From Porphyrobacter sp. (lineage in GTDB: Bacteria; Pseudomonadota; Alphaproteobacteria; Sphingomonadales; Sphingomonadaceae): a stretch of 11,755 nt of DNA. The notes beneath the pieces are model-generated. The model did not search any database. It had not been told where the DNA came from and saw only the letters and a list, made by a program, of their open reading frames with translations. Made by a program: the position numbers and the translations under genes. This document shows, one piece after another, positions 4,910-11,755 of this stretch (positions within the stretch are counted from its first letter, which is position 1; every line of letters starts with the position of its first letter). The stretch lies in contig JAKFWB010000437.1 in assembly GCA_021732945.1 (NCBI GenBank), positions 1 to 11,755 of the forward strand, written 5' to 3'.

Positions 4910-6768
4910 CCGGCGACCTCGCCCTTGTTCTGCTCGTCCAGCCACGCTTTGAGCGGTGCGAAATATTCCACCATCGCGGTGCCGTTCATCTGCCGCTCGC
5001 CGGTGAAGGCTTCGAGCGCGTCGGGCCAGGGCTTGGACGCGCCCAGCGCCAGCATCGCATCCAGCTTCGCGCCGACATCTGTGTTGCCATAGATCGAGCA
5101 GCGGTGGAGCGGTCCCTTCCAACCCGCAGTGTCACACGCGGCCTTGTAGAACTGGAACTGCAACAGCCGCGCAAGGAAGTAGCGGGTGTAGCTGACGTTG
5201 CCCGGAATGTGATACTTCGCGCCCGCATCGAAGCCAGTGGGATCACGCTCCACCGGGGGGACGATCCCTTGATACTCGGTGCGCAGCGCGTTCCAGCCGG
5301 TGTTGGTCTCGGCCTCGGGGATCGAGCCGTCAAACAGCCGCCAGCGATAGCGATCGAGCAGCAGGCCGAATGGCAGGAAGGCGACCTTGTCCATCGCCTG
5401 ACGCAGCAGCAGGCCGATATCCTTGTCCGCGCTCGGCACTTGCGCTGCATCGAGCATCCCGATCTGCACCAGGTAGTTGGGCGTGATCGACAGCGCGATC
5501 ATATCGCCGATGGCTTCGTGGAAACCATCATTGGCGCCGTTCAGATGCAGAAAGTCCTGCTTGTTATAGGCGCGCTGATAGTAGTTGTGGCCGAGCTCAT
5601 GGTGGATGGTGATGAAGTCATCGGCATTGGGCTTGATGCACATCTTGATGCGCAGGTCATCGACATTGTCAATGTCCCAGGCCGAGGCATGGCACACCAC
5701 TTCGCGGTCGGCTGGTTTGGTGAACTGCGAGCGCTCCCAGAAGGTTGCGGGCAGCGGCGCGAAGCCCAGGGACGAGAAGAACTGCTCGCCCACCTTGGTC
5801 ATGCCCACCGCATCGAGGTTCTTCTTGGCGATCAGATCGGTCACATCATAGCCAATATCGCCCGCGCCTTCGGGGGCTACGAGAGGGTAGATATTGCCCC
5901 ATTCCTGCGCCCACATATTGCCGAGCAGATCGGCGCGGATCGGGCCGGTGCGCGGCTGAACGGCGTCGCCATACTTGTCATTAAGCTTGCCCCGGACATA
6001 GGTGTGCAGCGCGATGTAGAGCGGCTTCACCTCCTGCCACATCCGCTCCGTCTCAGCGGCGAATTGTTCAGGCGGCATGTCATAGCCTGACCGCCACATC
6101 GCGCCCAGATCATTAAAGCCCAGCTCGCGCGCGCCTTCATTGGCGATGCTCGTCATGCGGGTATAGTCCTCCCGCATCGGCGCACCGACATTGTCGTGCC
6201 AGCTCGCCCACATTTCCTTCAATTCGTCCGGCGTGCGTTCGAGATTGCCCATCTCGGCTTCGATATCGCTGCCATTGATCGGGGCGCCATTAAGCGTGCC
6301 CTTGCCGCGCCCGTAAGCCGAGCCGAGGCTGGTGGCGATGGCGTTCAATTCCTCGGCCGCGCCGGGGCGGTTCGGGGCGGGGAGCGAGATGCCGATGCGC
6401 AAGCCATCAAGCTTGCGCGCCGTCTCTGCGTCGAGTCCGGGGATGCGGGCATAGCGCGCGGCTTCATTGGCATAGGCGACCTGCTTCAGGGTCAGCTGCG
6501 CGCCGTAATTGGCGGCCAGCGCATCGGTATCATGGGTGATGTGGGTCGCGTTGATCCACGACACTTGGGCAAATTCCACCGAGAAGGCGGCGAAATAGGC
6601 CTCGACCTTGGCGATCCAGGCGCGGGCGTCTTCGGGCGTGAGCGTTTCAGCGGCGGCGCTGGCGACCGCAGCAACTGGCGCAGTGGTCTCCTCAGCTGCG
6701 AGCGGCGCGGCGACAGCGATGGCCAGCGCGGCGGCAGCGCAGCGCAGCAGGGGGGCGAAGTTGGTCAT
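4903..6768 (-). CDS. Secreted M2-family peptidyl-dipeptidase (ACE-like zinc metallopeptidase)
   Basis: A 621-residue zinc peptidase homologous to angiotensin-converting enzyme, which removes dipeptides from peptide C-termini. Residues 1-25 are a Sec-type signal peptide ending AAPLAA-EE, so it is periplasmic or secreted. The zinc site is complete: HHELGH with H390, E391 and H394, and third ligand E418 in GFHEAIGD. The 24-residue H394-E418 spacing equals that in ACE. The substrate pocket is also kept: K518, H520, Y527 and Y530 in AKYHIP...SYTRYF match ACE K511, H513, Y520 and Y523, and R529 matches the chloride-binding R522. FLPFGLLLDRYRWRLFDGSI and LRTEYQGIVPPV also match. A single catalytic domain, as in bacterial (Xanthomonas-type) ACE. 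The ATG at 6768 is well supported by the signal peptide, although its ribosome-binding site is weak. It is followed with overlap by rimB; the functional link between them is unclear. Confidence 0.94.
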   Translation of the reverse strand: MTNFAPLLRCAAAALAIAVAAPLAAEETTAPVAAVASAAAETLTPEDARAWIAKVEAYFAAFSVEFAQVSWINATHITHDTDALAANYGAQLTLKQVAYANEAARYARIPGLDAETARKLDGLRIGISLPAPNRPGAAEELNAIATSLGSAYGRGKGTLNGAPINGSDIEAEMGNLERTPDELKEMWASWHDNVGAPMREDYTRMTSIANEGARELGFNDLGAMWRSGYDMPPEQFAAETERMWQEVKPLYIALHTYVRGKLNDKYGDAVQPRTGPIRADLLGNMWAQEWGNIYPLVAPEGAGDIGYDVTDLIAKKNLDAVGMTKVGEQFFSSLGFAPLPATFWERSQFTKPADREVVCHASAWDIDNVDDLRIKMCIKPNADDFITIHHELGHNYYQRAYNKQDFLHLNGANDGFHEAIGDMIALSITPNYLVQIGMLDAAQVPSADKDIGLLLRQAMDKVAFLPFGLLLDRYRWRLFDGSIPEAETNTGWNALRTEYQGIVPPVERDPTGFDAGAKYHIPGNVSYTRYFLARLLQFQFYKAACDTAGWKGPLHRCSIYGNTDVGAKLDAMLALGASKPWPDALEAFTGERQMNGTAMVEYFAPLKAWLDEQNKGEVAGW

Positions 6769-6845
6769 GCAGGGGTCCCGTCAATCCATGGTGTAACAAT
6801 AATATGTGGCAATGGCGCAGGGTGTGGACTGCCTAAGCTCGCGAA

Positions 6846-7598
6846 TCAAGCCGCGAGGAAGCGCACAATCGCCTCGCCCAACTCGGGCTTGGTCACGCTG
6901 TTGAGGTGGCTGCCGGGCACCGCGACATAATGCGCATCGGGCAAGGCAGCGACCAGCTCTTCGGCTGAGCCATTGTCATGATCATCCTCGCCGCAGATCA
7001 CGGCTGTGGGCATTCTGATTCCCGATAAGCGGGCGAGATCGAAATCGTCCATCGCGTCCAGCAGCAACCGCGCCGCCACCCGGTCAACCCCTTGCGACTT
7101 CAGGAACGTGCGCGCGACATAGGCCGGATCACCGGGCTTGATGGTATCAAATTCATCGATCACCCGCTTGAAATGGGCCGCGCGCCGCTCCCATTCGCCC
7201 AGCCCCGCCAGCCCCATGCCGCAGATCGCAAGACGGCGCGGCTCAAGGATGCCATAGGCGACCGCATGGATCGCAGTGCGCGCGCCCAGCGAAAAGCCAA
7301 CAAGATCGAACCCGCCCGGCTCCAACCCCAGGTGCTCGGCCAGCGCCGCCGCATCGCGCACGAGCACGCCGGGGGGATAGGCTTGCGGATCGCGCGGGGC
7401 GTCGCTGTCTCCGTGGACGCGGAAATCGAGCATGATCGCCTTGAACCCCGCCGCCGCCAACCGCGCGCCGTGGCCCCACTTGATCCAGTTCATGTGTGCC
7501 GAGGAAAAGAGCCCATGGAGCAGGATGACCGGGCGTCCTGTGCCCTCGATGTGGATCGCAAGCTCCGTGCCATCGAAGCTGGCAAAATGCTCAGACAT
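6846..7598 (-). CDS. Alpha/beta-fold hydrolase
   Basis: A 250-residue cytosolic alpha/beta hydrolase of the epoxide-hydrolase/esterase-like group. The catalytic set is visible: oxyanion LLHGLFSS (26-33, HG at 28-29), nucleophile elbow GFSLG with S103, acid in CGEDDHDNGS (D205 or D206) and H231 in PGSHLNSV. The usual DxRGHGxS after strand 4 reads DFRVHGDS, with Val for the first Gly, a minor variant. No signal peptide. I chose ATG 7598; a GTG codon directly before it (7601) is an alternative. It overlaps the end of the upstream isomerase gene by eight bases, so the two are a coupled pair. The substrate cannot be told from sequence; next to a GST-kappa/hydroxychromene-carboxylate-isomerase-like protein, a small aromatic or lipid-derived substrate is a reasonable guess only. 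Confidence 0.9.
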   Translation of the reverse strand: MSEHFASFDGTELAIHIEGTGRPVILLHGLFSSAHMNWIKWGHGARLAAAGFKAIMLDFRVHGDSDAPRDPQAYPPGVLVRDAAALAEHLGLEPGGFDLVGFSLGARTAIHAVAYGILEPRRLAICGMGLAGLGEWERRAAHFKRVIDEFDTIKPGDPAYVARTFLKSQGVDRVAARLLLDAMDDFDLARLSGIRMPTAVICGEDDHDNGSAEELVAALPDAHYVAVPGSHLNSVTKPELGEAIVRFLAA

Positions 7599-8247
7599 CA
7601 CGCAGCGCCAGCCCCTTCTGCTCCATCCGCCACTTGGCCATGTCTATGCGGTCCTGCCCGAAGAAGGGCTCGCCGTCGAACACAAGGCAAGGCACGCCCC
7701 AATGACCCGCAGCCTGCAAGCCATCCTGATTGGCAGCGATCTCAGCATCGAGCGCGTCGGCGTCGGCCAGCGCCTCGGCATCGAGTTCGGCCAGATCAAG
7801 CCCCGCGCGCGCCGCAGCTTCAGCAAGGTGATCGCCATCGTGCCAATCATCGACCGTGCCCGACCAGATCACCCGTGCTACCTCATCCGCGAAAACCAGC
7901 CCCGCCCTGCGCCGCTCGGCTGCCTGCCCCAGGCGGCAGAGGCGGTGGATATAGGGCTGCTCCGCCGCAATCTCGCGCGTCATGAGGTTCTGCACCACCG
8001 GATCAGGGCGCGGCCAGCGATAGGGGATGCCGAGCATCTGCGCATTCCGGGCGGCATCGATGAAGATATAGCGCCCCGCAGCCGGATTGCCCGCAAACAG
8101 GATCGCAGGGTCGCGGATCGCAATCGGCAGGACGGTGCGCAGCGCGATGATGAGATCACACTCGGCTGCCATCGCCCGGTATCGACCAACGGCGAGATAG
8201 GAATAGGGCGAGCGGAAGCTGAAGAACAGATCGGCATGAAGTGTCAT
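7591..8247 (-). CDS. DsbA-family / 2-hydroxychromene-2-carboxylate isomerase-like protein
   Basis: A 218-residue thioredoxin-fold protein of the DsbA/GST-kappa superfamily. The N-terminus DLFFSFRSPYSYLA (6-19) has the SPYSYL motif with S13 where GST-kappa and HCCA isomerases keep their catalytic Ser, and no CxxC is present, arguing against a disulfide oxidoreductase. RNAQMLGIPYRWP (about 67-79), the cis-proline loop GHWGVPCLVFDGEPFFGQDR and the final helix also fit. HCCA isomerases act with glutathione in naphthalene-type degradation, but many homologues lie outside such pathways and no dioxygenase or aldolase is visible here, so the substrate is unknown. The start ATG 8247 gives a normal N-terminus despite a weak ribosome-binding site. 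It is the first gene of the minus-strand run, diverges from marR, and overlaps the hydrolase by eight bases. Confidence 0.88.
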   Translation of the reverse strand: MTLHADLFFSFRSPYSYLAVGRYRAMAAECDLIIALRTVLPIAIRDPAILFAGNPAAGRYIFIDAARNAQMLGIPYRWPRPDPVVQNLMTREIAAEQPYIHRLCRLGQAAERRRAGLVFADEVARVIWSGTVDDWHDGDHLAEAAARAGLDLAELDAEALADADALDAEIAANQDGLQAAGHWGVPCLVFDGEPFFGQDRIDMAKWRMEQKGLALRDV

Positions 8248-8297
8248 GGCACGCTTGCTAGCGCGGTTGGGGGCGCAGGGCTAGCGGGTCCTTGCAA

Positions 8298-8317
8298 ATA
8301 ATAAGCCTACTTATTAT
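8298..8317. promoter_or_regulatory. MarR-type operator between divergent genes
   Basis: ATAATAAG (8298-8305) and CTTATTAT (8310-8317) form a perfect 8-bp inverted repeat with spacer CCTA, a 20-bp site of the size MarR dimers bind. It lies immediately before the marR ribosome-binding site and overlaps a consensus TATAAT on the minus strand (8318-8313) that could serve the isomerase gene. On the plus strand TTGCAA (8292-8297) may be a -35. Autorepression is likely, with possible control of the divergent operon. Confidence 0.7.
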
Positions 8318-8327
8318 AAGGGGACGC

Positions 8328-8771
8328 ATGAGCATCGATACCGGCTACCGACTCGCCGACAATTCGCGCCTGCTGCGCCGTCTGTTCGACGCGCGGGTGC
8401 GCGGCCTCGGCCTCACTGGCCCACAAGCGCGGCTGCTGCTTGCGCTCGAACGTCACCCCAATGAGAACCAGGTCTTCTATGCCGAGCGGTTGGAGATCGA
8501 GCCGATCACCCTCACCCGCATCGTCGACCGACTGGAAGATGCCGGTTGGATTGAGCGTCACAGCGATCCGGCTGATCGGCGCGCGCGGATACTGCACCTG
8601 ACCGACAAGAGCCGCGGCATCGTCACCGCCCTGCGCGCCGGTGTCGAAGCGCTGTTCGACGATATGCTCGGCGGCTTCGACCCTTCCGAGCGAGAGGTCT
8701 TCGCCCGTCTGCTCGAACGCATTGGCACCAATCTTTCCGCCGCCCGCCAGCCCGAGGTGATCCATGGCTGA
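8328..8771 (+). CDS. MarR-family transcriptional regulator
   Basis: A 147-residue winged-helix repressor. The order of elements is typical: an N-terminal dimerisation helix (residues 5-28), LTGPQARLLLALERHP (29-44), recognition region LEIEPITLTRIVDRLEDAGW (55-74), the wing ERHSDPADRRARILHLTDKS (76-95, with the hallmark DpxDrRar.l.LT), and C-terminal dimerisation helices. I place the start at ATG 8328, four bases after AAGGGG (8318-8323); an upstream in-frame TTG at 8292 would read through the operator. It overlaps emrA by eight bases (GTGATCCATGGCTGA), so regulator and pump form one operon. As with E. coli EmrR, it probably represses the pump and is released by toxic hydrophobic compounds (family knowledge). 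The palindrome at 8298-8317 is the likely binding site. Confidence 0.93.
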   Translation: MSIDTGYRLADNSRLLRRLFDARVRGLGLTGPQARLLLALERHPNENQVFYAERLEIEPITLTRIVDRLEDAGWIERHSDPADRRARILHLTDKSRGIVTALRAGVEALFDDMLGGFDPSEREVFARLLERIGTNLSAARQPEVIHG

Positions 8772-9834
8772 AGCCGATCCTGCCCTCGCGCGCCACGCTG
8801 CCAGTGTGGCCCCCGCCGCGCCCGCTCGCAGGCCGTGGGGCCGCTGGGCACTGATGCTGATCGTGCCGCTGGCGCTGGTGGCGGGCGCGCTAGTCTATTG
8901 GCAGAGCCTTGCAGGCATGGTTTCAACCGACAATGCCTATATCAAGCAGGACATGGTCTCAGTCAGTGCCGAAGTTGGTGGGCGGATCATTGACGTGATG
9001 GTGGCCGATGGCTCGCAGGTGGCTGCCGGCGATCTGTTGTTCCGGATCGATGCCGAACCCTTTCGTTTGCAGATTGCCGAAGCCAATGCCGCAATCGCCA
9101 GCGCGCAAGCGAACGTCATTGCGCTCAGCAATGCACCGGAACTGACCGGCACCGATATCGAGGCCGCCCGCAGCGACGTCGCCTTTGCTCAGGCGCGCTT
9201 TGAGCGTGTGCGGGCGCTGCGCGAGAAGGGCTTTTCGACCAAGGCGGATTACGAAGCTGCCGAACAGGCGGTTGTGCAGGCCCGCGAAGCGGTACAGCAG
9301 GCCGAAGATCGCCAGCGCGCGGCGCGCGCGCGGCTCGCCACTGGCGCGGCCGTCCCTGGGGTCAATCCGCAGGTCGCCGCCGCCGAAGCGCAGCGTGCTA
9401 GCGCCGCGCTGTCGCTACGCCGCACCGAAGTGCGTAGCCCTGCCGCCGGACGGATCGCTCAGGCTGACCGGTTGCAGGTCGGCCAGCAGGTCGTCCCCAA
9501 CCTTCCCGTGCTGACCTTGGTGCGCTCCGCATCGACCTATGTGGAGGCCAATTTCAAGGAGACAGACCTTGCCGAAATGGCGGTCGGCCAGCGCGCTGAA
9601 ATCCGTTTCGACGCCTATCCCGATCTCGTCCTGAAGGGACGGGTCGCCTCGATTGGTGCAGGAACGGGAGCCGAATTCTCGGTGCTCCCAGCTCAGAATG
9701 CGACAGGCAACTGGGTCAAGGTGACACAGCGCGTGCCAGTGCGAATCACGCTCGAAGGAACCAGCCTGCGGCGATTGATCGCGGGGCTTTCAAGCGAGGT
9801 GACCGTCTTCACCGCCAACAACGGCCAAGACTGA
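8764..9834 (+). CDS. emrA: EmrA/HlyD-type membrane fusion protein of an efflux pump
   Basis: A 356-residue periplasmic adaptor that links an inner-membrane transporter to an outer-membrane channel. An Ala/Pro-rich cytoplasmic N-terminus leads to one membrane anchor at about residues 28-46. DNAYIKQDMVSVSAEVGGRI (56-75) is the hallmark start of EmrA adaptors, followed by VADGSQVAAGDLLFRID, the first half of the lipoyl domain. A helical hairpin (Ala/Glu/Arg/Gln-rich, about residues 98-205) follows, then the second lipoyl half (VRSPAAGRIAQADRLQVGQQV) and a beta-barrel with VEANFKETDLAEMAVGQRAEI and WVKVTQRVPVRITLE. It is somewhat shorter than E. coli EmrA (about 390), mostly through a shorter hairpin. 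It overlaps marR by eight bases and ends one base before emrB, so it is tightly coupled. No TolC-type outer-membrane gene is in the window. Confidence 0.94.
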   Translation: MAEADPALARHAASVAPAAPARRPWGRWALMLIVPLALVAGALVYWQSLAGMVSTDNAYIKQDMVSVSAEVGGRIIDVMVADGSQVAAGDLLFRIDAEPFRLQIAEANAAIASAQANVIALSNAPELTGTDIEAARSDVAFAQARFERVRALREKGFSTKADYEAAEQAVVQAREAVQQAEDRQRAARARLATGAAVPGVNPQVAAAEAQRASAALSLRRTEVRSPAAGRIAQADRLQVGQQVVPNLPVLTLVRSASTYVEANFKETDLAEMAVGQRAEIRFDAYPDLVLKGRVASIGAGTGAEFSVLPAQNATGNWVKVTQRVPVRITLEGTSLRRLIAGLSSEVTVFTANNGQD

Positions 9835-9835
9835 C

Positions 9836-11419
9836 ATGGCGAGTCGGGCCGCGCCCGCCGCCGCCACACCTGCCCCGACCCATCCGCTGGAAGATGTGGC
9901 CGAGCTTGAAACCCGCAACTATCCGCTGATGATCATCGGAGTGATGGCGGCATCCCTGCTCCAGATCCTCGACACCACCATCGCCAATGTCGCCCTGCCG
10001 CATATGCAGAGCTCATTGGGCGCGACGGTCGATACCGTCACCTGGGTGCTGACAAGCTATATCATCGCCTCCGCCGTGGCCCTGCCGATTACCGGCTGGC
10101 TGGCTGACCGGATCGGCGCGCGGCGGCTGTTCATCGGCTCGGTGGCGGGGTTCATCCTTGCCTCGATGCTGTGCGGACTTGCGCAGAACCTAGAGGAGAT
10201 GGTCGCCTTCCGCGCGCTGCAGGGCGTGGCCGGTGCCTTCATCGCGCCGCTCAGCCAATCCTTCATGCTTGACGCCACCCGGCCCACGCGCCACCCGCAG
10301 ATCATGGCGATCTGGGGCATGGGGATCATGATCGGCCCGATCCTTGGCCCGATCCTTGGCGGCTGGCTGACCGAGACAGCCAACTGGCGCTGGGTGTTCT
10401 TCGTCAACCTGCCGGTCGGCATTGCTTCGCTGGCGCTGCTGATCGCCTTTTTGCCCGCCCGCCCCCGCCGAAAACGGAGTTTCGACATCACCGGTTTTCT
10501 GCTGCTGGCCATCGCGCTGACGGCGTTCCAATTGCTGCTGGATCGCGGCGCGCAGGCGGATTGGCTCGCCTCGGCCGAGATCTGGATCTACCTCGTGCTC
10601 ACCGTGTCGGCGAGCTGGATGGTGATTGTCCATTTCACCACATCCAAAGCCCCGATGTTCGAACGCGCGCTGTTCGCCGACCGCAATTTCTCCATCGCGC
10701 TGTGCTTTATGGTGGTGATCGGGATCGTGATGTTTGCGGTGATGGCACTGCTGCCGGCGATGCTTCAGACCCTGTTCGGCTACGGCGTGATCGACACCGG
10801 GATCGTGCTGATGCCGCGCGGCGTGGGCATTCTCATCTCGATGCAATTGTCCGGCCTGATGATGCGCCGCGGGATCGACGCGCGGCCGGTGGTGGCGATC
10901 GGCTTTGTGATCTGCGCCTACTCGTTGTGGCAGATGGCGCATTGGTCGCTTGCCGTTGACGAGCAGCATGTGATCATCAGCGGGCTGTTGCAGGGCCTTG
11001 GCATGGGGCTGGTGTTCATTCCCCTGCAGGTGAGCGCCTTTGCGACCCTGAGCCCGGCGAGGCGCACCGATGGATCGAGCTTGCTGAACCTGTTCCGCTC
11101 ATTGGGCGCATCGGCGGGGATATCTTGGATGACGGTGTTGCTCGCCCGCAATATCCAGACGTCTCATGCCGATCTAGGCAGCCATGTAACCGCAGCGACC
11201 GGGAGCGTAGTGGATTTCTCGACCATCGACCGGTTTCAGGCGCTCGGCGATACCGCGATCACCTTGCTCGATGCCGAGGTCAACCGGCAGGCAGCAATGA
11301 TCGCCTATGTCGATGATTTCTGGCTGATGATGTGGATCACACTCGCGGCCGTGCCGCTTGCCTTTCTGATGCGCGGCAACACGGGACGCAGCAATGGGCC
11401 AATGACGCTGTCAGAGTGA
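9836..11419 (+). CDS. emrB: EmrB-type MFS multidrug transporter (DHA2, 14 TM)
   Basis: A 527-residue inner-membrane drug:proton antiporter of the DHA2 (14-helix) family, close in length to E. coli EmrB (about 512). Visible motifs are LDTTIANVALPHM (45-57, motif D1, with the membrane Asp), GWLADRIGARRLF (87-99, motif A in the first cytoplasmic loop), RALQGVAGAFIAPL (126-139, motif B), and GMGIMIGPILGPILGGWL (161-178, the antiporter motif C). NWRWVFFVNLPVGI follows (183-196), typical of EmrB. Hydrophobic segments continue to about residue 515. The ATG at 9836 comes one base after the emrA stop codon. Substrates are likely hydrophobic toxins, uncouplers, bile-salt-like or aromatic compounds (family inference). 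A weak hairpin and a convergent gene follow. Confidence 0.95.
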   Translation: MASRAAPAAATPAPTHPLEDVAELETRNYPLMIIGVMAASLLQILDTTIANVALPHMQSSLGATVDTVTWVLTSYIIASAVALPITGWLADRIGARRLFIGSVAGFILASMLCGLAQNLEEMVAFRALQGVAGAFIAPLSQSFMLDATRPTRHPQIMAIWGMGIMIGPILGPILGGWLTETANWRWVFFVNLPVGIASLALLIAFLPARPRRKRSFDITGFLLLAIALTAFQLLLDRGAQADWLASAEIWIYLVLTVSASWMVIVHFTTSKAPMFERALFADRNFSIALCFMVVIGIVMFAVMALLPAMLQTLFGYGVIDTGIVLMPRGVGILISMQLSGLMMRRGIDARPVVAIGFVICAYSLWQMAHWSLAVDEQHVIISGLLQGLGMGLVFIPLQVSAFATLSPARRTDGSSLLNLFRSLGASAGISWMTVLLARNIQTSHADLGSHVTAATGSVVDFSTIDRFQALGDTAITLLDAEVNRQAAMIAYVDDFWLMMWITLAAVPLAFLMRGNTGRSNGPMTLSE

Positions 11420-11440
11420 GCTTTCTTCAGCGGAAGAAGC
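11420..11440. terminator. Weak hairpin at the emrB 3' end
   Basis: GCTTTCTTC (11420-11428) can pair with GAAGAAGC (11433-11440) across loop AGCG, with one bulged T. It begins right after the emrB stop codon and overlaps the end of the convergent gene. No T-run follows, so its role as a terminator for either gene is uncertain. Confidence 0.3.
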
Positions 11441-11755
11441 ACTGTGTACCGGCGTAGAGCATCGCGACTTTGTCGGCTTCGACGAACCCGCCAATTTGCT
11501 CGCCAAGAGCAAATTCCTCGCCCAGCGTGCTGCCTTCGACTGCGGCGTAACCCGGTGCGGCCTCTACGGCAGCGCGCGGGCTGCCTAGCTGAATATCACC
11601 TGCCAACTTGACCGTACCCGTGCCGGGCAGGTCTCCATCCTGCGCCAGGTGCCAGTTCCAGCCAACAAGACGGCCCTCCTGGAAATGCACGGTCAGCACT
11701 AAAGAAAAATCGGTGAAGGTCATAGGAACCGCAACGAATTCGAAATTATCGACGC
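11427..11755 (-). CDS. Hypothetical protein, 5'-truncated by the window edge
   Basis: At least 109 C-terminal residues of a gene entering from the right. The frame stays open to the last base, with VDNFEFVAVP before the first in-window Met, so the Met at 11723 is probably internal. It ends at TGA (11429-11427), seven bases from the convergent emrB stop. I do not recognise the family. The sequence alternates hydrophobic and polar residues (FSLVLTVHFQEGRLVGWNWH), suggesting beta strands like those of small extracytoplasmic domains, then a Gly/Ala/Glu-rich part and a final VAMLYAGTQCFFR with one Cys. Base composition matches its neighbours, so nothing suggests recent transfer. Confidence 0.7.
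   Translation of the reverse strand, partial: VDNFEFVAVPMTFTDFSLVLTVHFQEGRLVGWNWHLAQDGDLPGTGTVKLAGDIQLGSPRAAVEAAPGYAAVEGSTLGEEFALGEQIGGFVEADKVAMLYAGTQCFFR

Noticed and set aside
4910..5122. Upstream extension of rimB to an ATG at 5122
   Set aside because: The extra 71 residues are Arg-rich out-of-frame translation of the peptidase gene, and RimB homologues start near the VGWREL motif.
5104..6090. 328-codon plus-strand open frame opposite the M2 peptidase
   Set aside because: It is an antisense shadow: there is no recognisable domain or ribosome-binding site, and the opposite strand carries the zinc-site motifs.
6769..6845. Promoter in the 77-base gap before the M2 peptidase
   Set aside because: An AT-rich patch (tattat on the minus strand) is present, but no -35 at suitable spacing is visible. 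The gene may be read from the upstream hydrolase or from a promoter I cannot define.
7092..8301. Two long plus-strand frames (7092-7985 and 7432-8301) opposite the hydrolase and isomerase
   Set aside because: Arg/Pro/His-rich compositions without domains; the minus strand carries intact catalytic motifs throughout.
8292..8327. TTG 8292 as the start of marR
   Set aside because: The added residues translate the operator palindrome; ATG 8328 has a strong ribosome-binding site and a normal MarR N-terminus.
10190..10969. 259-codon minus-strand frame opposite emrB
   Set aside because: Extremely His/Gln/Arg/Asp-rich, the expected reverse of hydrophobic transmembrane codons; not a real gene.

Overview
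The window is GC-rich, densely packed bacterial DNA. Gene content (ribosomal protein L9 with an acidic tail, AMP nucleosidase, RimK/RimB, an EmrAB-type pump) and short GC-rich intergenic hairpins fit an alphaproteobacterium, most likely Sphingomonadales (Erythrobacter/Sphingomonas-like). That assignment is inference from style and protein resemblance; no 16S gene is present.

Layout. Positions 1-325 hold the 3' end of rplI (+), followed by two REP-like hairpins and a strong intrinsic terminator (to about 457). Positions 525-1961 hold amn (+), encoding AMP nucleosidase. Positions 1962-3523 look like an accessory insert between housekeeping genes. The insert contains an AT-richer orphan gene with its own dyad-flanked promoter (2062-2742, +), a 90-bp inverted repeat (2771-2860), a possible 3' gene remnant (2880-2996, -), and a toxin-antitoxin pair of BrnT type with an XRE-type HTH partner (2966-3491, -).

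Positions 3524-8247 are a run of minus-strand genes transcribed right to left: a DsbA/GST-kappa family isomerase, an alpha/beta hydrolase, a secreted M2 (angiotensin-converting-enzyme-like) peptidase, a RimB-type aspartyl protease and RimK. The isomerase-hydrolase and peptidase-rimB junctions overlap by 7-8 bases, and rimB-rimK are 24 bases apart. From 8328 rightward lies a compact marR-emrA-emrB drug-efflux operon (+). It diverges from the isomerase and shares an 80-bp intergenic region with a perfect 8-4-8 palindrome. The right edge holds the 3' end of an unrecognised gene (-), convergent with emrB.

How the genes work together. RimK adds glutamates to the C-terminus of ribosomal protein S6, and RimB is its usual protease partner. 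S6 (rpsF) is normally encoded just upstream of rplI, so the substrate gene probably lies just off the left edge, although the intervening insert separates the two loci. MarR probably represses the EmrAB pump and possibly also the divergent isomerase-hydrolase pair. The least explained part is 1962-3523: an orphan gene, repeats and a noncanonical toxin-antitoxin pair, with a near-copy of the rimK 3' end on its far side. I see no rRNA, tRNA, CRISPR array, transposase or integrase.
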